Shown here piece by piece: positions 1-5,168 of a stretch of DNA of 5,168 bases. The DNA comes from Clostridia bacterium (GTDB lineage Bacteria > Bacillota_A > Clostridia > Lachnospirales > Lachnospiraceae), in contig JAAYYM010000640.1 of NCBI GenBank assembly GCA_012515365.1, positions 1-5,168 on the forward strand, in the 5' to 3' direction. Each line of letters starts with the position of its first letter. Position 1 is the first letter of the stretch. The notes under the pieces are model-generated. The model saw only the letters and a list, made by a program, of their open reading frames with translations. It ran no database searches and had not been told where the DNA came from. Both the position numbers and the translations under genes were made by a program.

Positions 1-1516
1 CCATTACTTCATCATTGCAAACAATTCTGCAAAGGCCATTATTTCCTTCACCTGATAGTTTCAGTTCCTTTTTGTTCTGATTCTGATCTACATAATAAGC
101 CTGATAACCCTTATAGTAAATGAAAGGAACATCCAGATAAGCAAATTGTTTTTGATCTGTCTCTATTTTAATCGTATTTTTTATATGTTCAACTGCAAGT
201 TCTTCTCCTGTATCAGAAACTGCTATGTCTGTTTTATTTTCAAGTGCTTTTATATCAGTTACCTTCTCCGGAAGCCACTCTCCCGCAATGATATGAAACG
301 TATAAGGTTTGTATGCATAATAATCATTTGAATAAGAATAATATCCTTCTTCATTCATGGAAATTGTTTTAGTTGCAGTCAAACACATAATGACTAGTAC
401 AACAAGCAATGCTAACTCCTGACTTTTCTGATCCGTCCATATCATAGAGATTATAATCCCCGCACTGATTGCCAAACAAGCTGAAGCCATAATATAAAGA
501 CGCCATGGAAATTGAATAAACGATAGATATGCACCTAAGCGTTCCCACGGAAATAATCTTGTTGCAACTAGTGAAAACAAGATACCGGCTAATAAGGTAA
601 GATCAGTAAATTGTATCAATTCTTTATTTTCTGAAGTCTTTTTTAGCAGGATTCTCGGTAAATTTAATACGAGCAAAGCAACACCAACCGTAGGAAACAC
701 ATAAGAAAATACGGTAGAAACCTCCATCATTGCATCATCTGGCATAATCCATGCCTGATTCACCATAAATCTTTGACTCATCATCTGTTCAATCATCGGA
801 AGCCAATAAAAACTCGTCACGGCTATTGTAAATATCGTAGTTAAAATTACCTTTAGAAAGAGTTTCCCATTTTTAATAAAAACCTTAAATTTAATCAAAA
901 ATGCGACCAAACAGATGCCCACACACATGATCAAGGAATTCGTATGGCATAATAAAACACCTGCAAAGCCTAATGCAAAGCTCCATGGACGATGCATCTG
1001 CTCATATAAAATGTCATAAATACCAAGCATCACAAAGGGAATAAAAATGAGGGCTGTATACTCTCCAACAGCACTTCTTGTATAAACATCATCCAGATGG
1101 TATTGACATAATGTAACCGCTACGGACGCAATAGTCGCAGCCATTCTATTTTTCGAAATCTGCTTTACACAATAGTACATGGATAAATAACATAAAACAA
1201 AGCACAAAAAAACAAATGCATGATAACTTGCATTAATTCCGACTCCCATTACACGCAAGATTGCAGGAAAATAGAGAAATAAATCAGGATAGAACATAGA
1301 ACTTGCATAACCCGCTCCACCTAAAAAGAGAACATTTACTTTTAGAAATGGTTTTCCCATTAAGATACCTTCTTTTAAGCTTTCAATTCTTAGAAGGTGA
1401 TAATCAACATCATGACCATTAATGCAGTTTTCAGTCATTAATGGAGCACATGCAATAAACATAACAATCAAAAACACAGCCAGTTGAATCGATTTACTTG
1501 ACAGCTTTTCTTTCAT
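1..1516 (-). CDS. PTPS-related / YfhO-like polytopic membrane protein, putative GT-C-type, C-terminus cut by window edge
   Basis: One open frame of 505 visible codons runs from an ATG at 1514-1516 through the left edge with no stop, so the C-terminus is missing. Seen: a hydrophobic N-terminal segment (about residues 10-28), then a GHD motif (34-36) and YHLLRI (39-44), YTRSAVGEY (145-153), FPWR (336-339), many further hydrophobic segments up to about residue 385, and a soluble, tyrosine-rich stretch (about 387-505) containing GEWLP and a YYKGY motif. This pattern matches the membrane family called '6-pyruvoyl-tetrahydropterin synthase-related' (PF10131) and the broader YfhO-like group. Such proteins resemble GT-C glycosyltransferases, with an acidic/His motif in the first outer loop, and are suspected to move sugars from lipid carriers onto envelope polymers or lipids; the exact reaction is not established. 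The family name does not imply pterin chemistry. It starts 41 bp after mogA and is probably the last visible gene of that transcript. Family placement is fairly sure; function is inferred. Confidence 0.82.
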   Translation of the reverse strand, partial: MKEKLSSKSIQLAVFLIVMFIACAPLMTENCINGHDVDYHLLRIESLKEGILMGKPFLKVNVLFLGGAGYASSMFYPDLFLYFPAILRVMGVGINASYHAFVFLCFVLCYLSMYYCVKQISKNRMAATIASVAVTLCQYHLDDVYTRSAVGEYTALIFIPFVMLGIYDILYEQMHRPWSFALGFAGVLLCHTNSLIMCVGICLVAFLIKFKVFIKNGKLFLKVILTTIFTIAVTSFYWLPMIEQMMSQRFMVNQAWIMPDDAMMEVSTVFSYVFPTVGVALLVLNLPRILLKKTSENKELIQFTDLTLLAGILFSLVATRLFPWERLGAYLSFIQFPWRLYIMASACLAISAGIIISMIWTDQKSQELALLVVLVIMCLTATKTISMNEEGYYSYSNDYYAYKPYTFHIIAGEWLPEKVTDIKALENKTDIAVSDTGEELAVEHIKNTIKIETDQKQFAYLDVPFIYYKGYQAYYVDQNQNKKELKLSGEGNNGLCRIVCNDEVM

Positions 1517-1527
1517 ATACTTGTATT

Positions 1528-1533
1528 CTCCAG
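1528..1533 (-). promoter_or_regulatory. Ribosome binding site of the membrane protein gene
   Basis: On the minus strand CTGGAG lies 11 nt before the ATG at 1516. The spacing is slightly long but usable, and it supports this start. No promoter or terminator hairpin is visible in the 41 bp between the mogA stop and this start, in line with read-through from mogA. Confidence 0.55.
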
Positions 1534-1557
1534 TATCGCTTTTACTATGCTTAATTC

Positions 1558-2079
1558 TCATATCCTCGCACATTCTCCTGAACCTTCCAGTAAAAGATCC
1601 AGTCCATGTTCCACTTCATCGAGGATATATTCCATACTCTCTTCCACAGCCTTTTTACTTCCCGGAAGATTAATAATCAATGTTTGTTTTCTGATTCCGC
1701 AGATGCCTCTGGATAACATAGCACGTTTTGTAATTGTCAGGCTATACGCACGGATTGCCTCTGCTATTCCAGGTACATTTCGATCAATCACAGCTAATGT
1801 TGCTTCCGGAGTACAATCCCTGATTGACAGACCGGTTCCGCCTGTCGTAACAATCAGATTTATGTTTCTATCATCCACATACTCTATCATTTTATCACTT
1901 AACAGATTTTTTTCATCTGGTAAAATTACCTTTTCATATACAACATATCCTGCACGCTTTAATATAGCCACCAAAGCTTCGCCGCTTGTATCCTCTCGTT
2001 CCTTTGCAAATCCTTTATCACTTGCGACAATTACAGCAGCTGTTCTTAAAGGTTTCCGATTATCTGATAAACTCACCAC
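1558..2079 (-). CDS. mogA: MogA/MoaB family molybdenum cofactor biosynthesis protein (molybdopterin adenylyltransferase type)
   Basis: The 173-residue protein shows the family signature throughout: VASDKG (18-23), EREDTSG (28-33), the TTGGTG substrate-binding loop (78-83), RD-x-TPEAT (87-94), MLSRG (121-125) and IRKQ...LPGS (129-141). MogA-type enzymes adenylylate molybdopterin in the cytoplasm so that MoeA can insert molybdenum; MoaB is a close paralogue, and the two cannot be told apart reliably here. Length is close to the usual 160-195. The start is GTG at 2077-2079, immediately followed by a second GTG at 2074-2076; the upstream AAGGA (2091-2095) and GGTGG (2085-2089) lie inside moaC. 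No ATG occurs until about codon 64, inside the conserved domain, so a GTG start is needed. It overlaps the 3' end of moaC by 20 bp in another frame, which implies translational coupling. Other cofactor genes (moaA, moaD, moaE, moeA) are not in the window. Confidence 0.93.
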   Translation of the reverse strand: MVSLSDNRKPLRTAAVIVASDKGFAKEREDTSGEALVAILKRAGYVVYEKVILPDEKNLLSDKMIEYVDDRNINLIVTTGGTGLSIRDCTPEATLAVIDRNVPGIAEAIRAYSLTITKRAMLSRGICGIRKQTLIINLPGSKKAVEESMEYILDEVEHGLDLLLEGSGECARI

Positions 2080-2536
2080 TTACACCACCGTCCTTATATA
2101 CCAGTCTGATATCTGTGATTTCCATTCGCTTATCAATCGCCTTACACATATCATAAATTGTAAGAAGTGAAGTAGTAACACCGGTCAGTGCTTCCATTTC
2201 GACACCGGTTCGATCACATGTTTTTACTGTACAAACTGCCTTTACCTTCTGATTCTCTTCGTCTATTTGAAAATCGATACTACTATTTGTAATAGAAATT
2301 GTATGGCACAAAGGAATGAGATCTGGTGTATGCTTGACCGCCATAATTCCTGCAATCCTTGCTGTTCCTAGTACATCGCCTTTTTTAGCTGTATGATTCT
2401 TAATTGCATTCATAATAGTCTCATTCACAATGATAGATCCCTCTGCCACTGCAATGCGATCATGTTCTCTTTTCTCTGATATATCTACCATAATGGCATT
2501 ACCTGCCTGATCAAAATGAGTAAAACTATTGTTCAT
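2060..2536 (-). CDS. moaC: Cyclic pyranopterin monophosphate synthase MoaC
   Basis: The 158-residue protein is a full-length MoaC. MoaC converts the 3',8-cyclo-GTP product of MoaA into cyclic pyranopterin monophosphate, the first stable intermediate of molybdenum cofactor synthesis, as a cytoplasmic oligomer. Seen in order: MVDIS (16-20), KKGDVLGTARIAGI (51-64), DLIPLCHTI (72-80), TGVEMEALT (110-118), IYDMCKAIDK (127-136) and KDGGVSGEF (148-156). Asp129 and Lys132 align with E. coli Asp128 and Lys131, residues reported as essential there, and His78 of the LCH motif is present, so the active site looks intact. The ATG at 2534-2536 sits 11 bp inside the 3' end of the upstream glycosyltransferase gene and has a GAGGAG site 10 nt before it. 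The 3' end overlaps mogA by 20 bp. moaA is not in the window, so its partner must be encoded elsewhere for the pathway to work. Confidence 0.97.
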   Translation of the reverse strand: MNNSFTHFDQAGNAIMVDISEKREHDRIAVAEGSIIVNETIMNAIKNHTAKKGDVLGTARIAGIMAVKHTPDLIPLCHTISITNSSIDFQIDEENQKVKAVCTVKTCDRTGVEMEALTGVTTSLLTIYDMCKAIDKRMEITDIRLVYKDGGVSGEFIR

Positions 2537-3674
2537 GATTCATATACTCCTCTACACAGTCTGCAGCGCGTGTAATACCTCCTGCCTGCTGCATATAGCA
2601 CTTCATAGTTTCACAACGCTCTTTTATCTCTTGATCTTTAATGATACTGTAGGCCAGACCACTTAAATTACGCGCTGATGTGGTCAGCCAGTTTATCTTT
2701 TTCCCTAAACCAAACTCCTCCACACGATCCGTATTCATCGGCTGATCTGTTCCCATGGGGACTAATATCATTGGTACTCCATAGTACATAGCTTCGCCAA
2801 TACTGTTCATACCACCATGCGTGATCAATAAAGAGGCATGCCTTAATACGTCAAGCTGCGGAACTGTCTGATAAATATAGATGTTACCTGGCACTTCCCC
2901 TAGACCTTCTTCAGAAATAAACGGTCCGATCGACATGATCACATTGACCTTCTTATGTCCGAATGCTTCTATACATTTTTTTAAAAAACGTTTATTATTA
3001 GTCAGCGCATTACCTAACGATATATAGATAATGGGATACTTCATAGATTGATACGGTATGACAACATCCGTTTTCTTATCTTCCAGTGCCGGTCCTACAA
3101 ACTGAAAACGTTGGTCGAACTGTTCCTCCAAAATTTGAAATTCTCGAGATGTATATACGATATTAAGATCCGGAACATTCATTGCTATTTCGTCCATAAT
3201 ATTGTCATATTTTAAATCAATTTTATGAGCTACCAGTTCTGTTACTATTTTTTTTGCAAAATCATTAGACAGTGGATAGTAAAAAACAGAGCTCTTCATA
3301 ACCAGTTCTTCTACCTGCTTATTCCATGCAAAAGTTGAAAACTGCCGTATACATGGCTTTTGCAGACATTCTGCTAATAGTTTTCCCAAGAAAAAAAACA
3401 TTTCATAAATTATAATATCGTAGTCTTCTCCTACAGAAAGTCCCGTTTCAAATGCTGCCCAGAAACACTTTATTTTAATTTGCTGAAAATGTAATCCCTC
3501 TGGATAATTAATATATGGAATAAATTTTGCACCGGTTTCTTCTATCGATTCTCTAAATTCTGGAGCATTGATATAGGAAACACTATGCCCTCTTTGAACT
3601 AATTCTTTTGTTAACAGCAATGTCGGATTTGTATGTCCCACATATGGTAAATTTATCATTAAAATTTTAGCCAT
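2526..3674 (-). CDS. Family 1 UDP-sugar glycosyltransferase (MGT/YjiC-like, GT-B fold)
   Basis: The 382-residue protein has the usual length and two-domain layout of bacterial GT1 enzymes, which move a sugar from a UDP- or dTDP-sugar to a small hydrophobic acceptor (macrolides, flavonoids, sterols, lipids). N-terminal acceptor domain: GHTNPTL at 13-19, where His14 sits at the position of the catalytic base in OleD-type enzymes. The linker VYTSREFQ...FVGPAL (173-197) is typical of the macrolide glycosyltransferase group. C-terminal donor domain: YISLGN (217-222) and the nucleotide-sugar signature HGGMNSIGEAMYYGVP (286-301) with TDQPMN (309-314), including the D-Q pair that contacts the sugar. 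No signal peptide or membrane segment is seen, so it is probably cytoplasmic. The usual SLGT reads SLGN here. ATG at 3672-3674 has AGGAG five nt upstream. It overlaps moaC by 11 bp and probably heads that transcript. The acceptor cannot be predicted. Confidence 0.92.
   Translation of the reverse strand: MAKILMINLPYVGHTNPTLLLTKELVQRGHSVSYINAPEFRESIEETGAKFIPYINYPEGLHFQQIKIKCFWAAFETGLSVGEDYDIIIYEMFFFLGKLLAECLQKPCIRQFSTFAWNKQVEELVMKSSVFYYPLSNDFAKKIVTELVAHKIDLKYDNIMDEIAMNVPDLNIVYTSREFQILEEQFDQRFQFVGPALEDKKTDVVIPYQSMKYPIIYISLGNALTNNKRFLKKCIEAFGHKKVNVIMSIGPFISEEGLGEVPGNIYIYQTVPQLDVLRHASLLITHGGMNSIGEAMYYGVPMILVPMGTDQPMNTDRVEEFGLGKKINWLTTSARNLSGLAYSIIKDQEIKERCETMKCYMQQAGGITRAADCVEEYMNHEQ
2547..2552 (-). 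promoter_or_regulatory. Ribosome binding site of moaC inside the glycosyltransferase gene
   Basis: GAGGAG on the minus strand lies 10 nt before the moaC ATG at 2536. It falls wholly within the last codons of the upstream GT1 gene, whose stop (TAG, 2526-2528) lies just beyond the moaC start. An ATG at 2541-2543, nearer to this site, is in the GT1 frame and would give only a five-residue peptide, so 2536 is the moaC start. The arrangement is typical of translational coupling. Confidence 0.7.
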
Positions 3675-3679
3675 ATAAA

Positions 3680-3684
3680 CTCCT
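3680..3684 (-). promoter_or_regulatory. Ribosome binding site of the GT1 gene
   Basis: AGGAG on the minus strand lies 5 nt before the ATG at 3674. It fixes the start of the glycosyltransferase, whose first residues (MAKILMINLP) already form the first beta strand of the fold. Confidence 0.7.
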
Positions 3685-3705
3685 AACTCGAAGAAAAACT
3701 CATTT

Positions 3706-3711
3706 ATTATA
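3706..3711 (-). promoter_or_regulatory. Possible -10 box of a promoter for the GT1-moaC-mogA-membrane gene transcript
   Basis: The 102-bp gap between the two glycosyltransferase genes holds a perfect TATAAT on the minus strand here and a second one at 3723-3728. For neither is there a convincing -35 box at 16-18 bp; the best match to the nearer box is TTAATA at 15 bp. A start from this box would leave a leader of roughly 25-30 nt ahead of the ATG. There is no clear hairpin with a T tract after the GT2 stop, so read-through from GT2 is also possible. The gap is AT-rich, so chance matches are likely. Confidence 0.3.
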
Positions 3712-3776
3712 TGTTTACCATGATTATATTAACACATATTTCAAGTTATGAACAGTAGCTTCACTTTCATTTCTAT

Positions 3777-4832
3777 TTATGTAAATACATGGCATGACAA
3801 TAATAATACGAAATGATAGACTCTTGCCTTCAGTTTCATATTCAGTTGATTATTCATATAACTCTTAATAATCATTAATGTCTGCGCTTTACTGAATGCT
3901 TCCTGATACCTCTTAAAATATATTCTATTTCTAAACGGATGCCTGATAAATAAATCAAATAAGCCTCTGATCTGCCAGTAAACATACTCAGTAATTGCAC
4001 TGACTAACTTCTCATTCGTCTGATATTCAAATGATTTCAATAATTCAAAAGCAAAATCTCCTGCTTTTAGAATTACAATATAGTGGTTTACTTTTTGTTG
4101 AAAATCTGTTTTAACTTCTTTCATGATGCTATGATCTGACATCATCCTATAATAATGCAGTTTTAATCCGGTTCTATAATAAGTCTTTGCATATAACAAA
4201 AACAGTGGAAAGATATAATTATCCTCATTACGAATTCCTTTGAATCTGATTCGATAATCAGATAGATTTTTGATATACTGTACTACTTTCTTAACGATAT
4301 CGCTTTTATAGATTCTTTGCCATAATACACAATCCGTATGTACATAATAAGTACTTTCTAAAACATCGATTGTGGATAATAATTTCTCTTTTTCTAATCC
4401 TGACTTACATATATCACTCTCTTTTGTATGTTCTATGTCTACTTCAAATGTTTCATAATCACAATCTACAATATCAGCCTTTGATTCTATTGCCTTCTCA
4501 TACAATCGTTCATACATATCCAATTTGCACACATCATCACTATCCATAAAGCCTACATACATACCTCTTGCGGCAGCCATTCCGTCCAGTCTGCTTAAAA
4601 AAGTACCTTCATTCTGCTTATTGATAATTTGTATTAAATCGCTTTGTTCTAAATGATATTCCTTTATGATCTGATGAATCAATTCTAAAGATGAATCAGT
4701 AGAACCATCGTTAACAATGATAATTTCCATTTCACCTTTCGAATTTAATGTTTGTTTGATAACAGATTCCAAAGATTCCCTTAAATATTTTTCTGTGTTA
4801 TACACAGCAACTACTACAGATACTTTGGTCAA
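3777..4832 (-). CDS. Family 2 glycosyltransferase (GT-A fold), TTG start
   Basis: As called, the protein has 351 residues beginning MTKVSVVVAVYNTEKYLRES, the standard opening of GT2 enzymes that build capsule, teichoic acid or exopolysaccharide on the cytoplasmic face of the membrane. Seen: VVAVYN (7-12), VNDGSTD (40-46) for nucleotide binding, QNEGT (73-77), DSDD (97-100) as the metal-binding DXD motif, LWQRIYK (170-176) and NED (202-204) in the place of the catalytic base. The C-terminal 140 or so residues are variable with no clear membrane segment. The start is taken as TTG (4830-4832) because GGAGG (4841-4845) lies 8 nt upstream and the domain begins at once. An ATG at 4845-4847 would add five charged residues but lacks a good site, and a TTG at 4911-4913 would add 27 residues unlike the family. 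Sugar and acceptor are unknown. It stands between a tRNA terminator and the GT1 gene, 102 bp before the latter. Confidence 0.9.
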   Translation of the reverse strand: MTKVSVVVAVYNTEKYLRESLESVIKQTLNSKGEMEIIIVNDGSTDSSLELIHQIIKEYHLEQSDLIQIINKQNEGTFLSRLDGMAAARGMYVGFMDSDDVCKLDMYERLYEKAIESKADIVDCDYETFEVDIEHTKESDICKSGLEKEKLLSTIDVLESTYYVHTDCVLWQRIYKSDIVKKVVQYIKNLSDYRIRFKGIRNEDNYIFPLFLLYAKTYYRTGLKLHYYRMMSDHSIMKEVKTDFQQKVNHYIVILKAGDFAFELLKSFEYQTNEKLVSAITEYVYWQIRGLFDLFIRHPFRNRIYFKRYQEAFSKAQTLMIIKSYMNNQLNMKLKARVYHFVLLLSCHVFT

Positions 4833-4840
4833 TTTTTCTT

Positions 4841-4845
4841 CCTCC
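4841..4845 (-). promoter_or_regulatory. Ribosome binding site that decides the GT2 start
   Basis: A perfect GGAGG followed by 8 nt and TTG (4830-4832) on the minus strand. The site overlaps an in-frame ATG (4845-4847), so if that ATG were used, this Shine-Dalgarno would be coding sequence. Nothing comparable precedes the ATG. Confidence 0.65.
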
Positions 4846-4874
4846 ATATATGAAGAGATAACTCTAATGATTTC

Positions 4875-4901
4875 ATTATTAAAAAATGTAACATGATGCA
4901 A
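4875..4901 (-). promoter_or_regulatory. Weak candidate promoter for the GT2 gene
   Basis: On the minus strand TTGCAT (4896-4901) is followed after 15 bp by AATAAT (4875-4880). The spacing is short and both boxes deviate from consensus. An alternative pair is TTGCAT at 4908-4913 with TACATT after 17 bp. A promoter is expected here because a strong terminator separates GT2 from the tRNA genes, but neither match is compelling. Confidence 0.25.
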
Positions 4902-4916
4902 TACGAAATGCAATAT

Positions 4917-4945
4917 AAAAAAAGAGCTCTGATTTTATCAGAGCT
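4917..4945 (-). terminator. Intrinsic terminator of the tRNA-Glu/tRNA-Cys transcript
   Basis: A perfect 9-bp inverted repeat (4925-4933 and 4937-4945, arms AGCTCTGAT/ATCAGAGCT) closes a 3-nt loop. On the minus strand it is followed after one C by seven T residues (4917-4923). It begins 6 nt past the 3' end of tRNA-Cys and so ends the tRNA transcript. Read on the plus strand it has only four T residues, and no plus-strand gene points at it. Confidence 0.9.
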
Positions 4946-4951
4946 TTTAAG

Positions 4952-5022
4952 AGGCGCCAACCAGATTTGAACTGGTGATAGAGGTGTTGCAGACCTTTGC
5001 CTTACCACTTGGCTATGGCGCC
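4952..5022 (-). tRNA. tRNA-Cys (anticodon GCA)
   Basis: The 71-nt gene folds as a cloverleaf. Acceptor stem GGCGCCA pairs with TGGCGCC (7 bp), the D stem is GCC/GGC, the anticodon loop CTGCAAC carries GCA at 4988-4990, and the T arm is ACCAG-TTCAAAT-CTGGT. The discriminator is U73, an identity element for cysteinyl-tRNA synthetase. CCA is not encoded and must be added after transcription. The first anticodon-stem pair (27-43) reads A against C, leaving four regular pairs. It is the second tRNA of a two-gene cluster, followed at once by a terminator. Confidence 0.97.
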
Positions 5023-5041
5023 ATATGTAATAACTTATGAG

Positions 5042-5113
5042 TGACTCCAGCGGGAATTGAACCCGCGTTACCGCCGTGAAAGGGCGATGTCTTAACCGCT
5101 TGACCATGGAGCC
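5042..5113 (-). tRNA. tRNA-Glu (anticodon UUC)
   Basis: The 72-nt gene folds as a cloverleaf. Acceptor stem GGCTCCA pairs with TGGAGTC (one G-U at 2-71), anticodon stem TCGCC/GGCGG has loop CTTTCAC carrying TTC at 5078-5080, and the T arm is GCGGG-TTCAATT-CCCGC. The discriminator is A73 and CCA is not encoded. Its 3' end lies 19 bp before tRNA-Cys, and the two are surely co-transcribed. No convincing promoter is visible in the 55 bp left upstream, so the transcript may begin outside the window. Confidence 0.97.
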
Positions 5114-5168
5114 AATACGCTCTCGCCTTTAGTTGGCTGAGATTTTAATACCTTTAGCTATACTCAAA

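Noticed and set aside
146..331. Plus-strand open frame of 61 codons, Cys/Phe-rich
   Set aside because: Antisense to the PTPS-related membrane gene; its composition is what the complement of that coding sequence gives, and no ribosome site precedes it.
1547..2170. Plus-strand open frame of 207 codons
   Set aside because: It lies opposite mogA and the end of moaC, whose conserved motifs prove the minus-strand reading; the plus-strand protein resembles no family.
4833..4913. N-terminal extension of the GT2 protein
   Set aside because: The extra 27 residues do not fit the family, no ribosome site precedes the distal TTG, and a perfect GGAGG lies within the extension ahead of a better start.
4925..4948. 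Terminator acting on the plus strand as well
   Set aside because: Only four T residues follow the hairpin on that strand and no plus-strand gene leads to it.
4952..4975. Attachment-site repeat from the tRNA-Cys 3' end
   Set aside because: I found no second copy of this segment within the window and no recombinase gene.
4829..5107. Minus-strand open frame of 92 codons across both tRNA genes
   Set aside because: It reads through tRNA-Glu, tRNA-Cys and the terminator, and ends out of frame inside the GT2 start region; not a protein gene.
5114..5168. Promoter or further gene upstream of tRNA-Glu
   Set aside because: A TAAAAT-like box and a small bulged hairpin (CTC-A-GCC against GGC-GAG) can be read on the minus strand, but spacing to any -35 is wrong and the region is cut by the edge.
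1..5168. CRISPR array, insertion sequence or long direct repeats
   Set aside because: No regularly spaced repeats, transposase motifs or terminal inverted repeats are visible; nearly all of the window is accounted for by ordinary genes.

Overview
The window is an AT-rich stretch of a low-GC Gram-positive chromosome, most likely a member of the Clostridia (Lachnospiraceae-like). This is inferred from the strong GGAGG-type ribosome binding sites, the use of GTG and TTG starts, two tRNA genes without an encoded CCA end, and the protein families. No species can be named from sequence alone.

Everything supported lies on the minus strand, so transcription runs from right to left. At the right end are tRNA-Glu(UUC) and tRNA-Cys(GCA), 19 bp apart, followed directly by a strong intrinsic terminator (4917-4945). 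Next come a family 2 glycosyltransferase (3777-4832; probably a TTG start rather than the longer reading), a 102-bp gap with -10-like boxes, and a tightly packed set of four genes. These are a family 1 (MGT/YjiC-like) UDP-sugar glycosyltransferase (2526-3674), moaC (2060-2536), a MogA/MoaB protein (1558-2079) and a large polytopic membrane protein of the PTPS-related/YfhO-like type (1516 down to the left edge, C-terminus missing). That last gene fills positions 1-1516 as one uninterrupted minus-strand frame.

The glycosyltransferase and moaC overlap by 11 bp, moaC and mogA overlap by 20 bp, and mogA is 41 bp from the membrane gene. The four are therefore probably one translationally coupled transcript. 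MoaC acts early in molybdenum cofactor synthesis (cyclic pyranopterin monophosphate formation, after MoaA) and MogA acts late (adenylylation of molybdopterin). The other three proteins point to sugar transfer or envelope glycan/lipid work. MoaA, MoaD/MoaE and MoeA are not in the window. The most notable point is that two cofactor genes are embedded in what otherwise looks like a glycan locus, with start signals inside the neighbouring genes. Whether this is functional coupling or chance operon assembly cannot be settled from one window.
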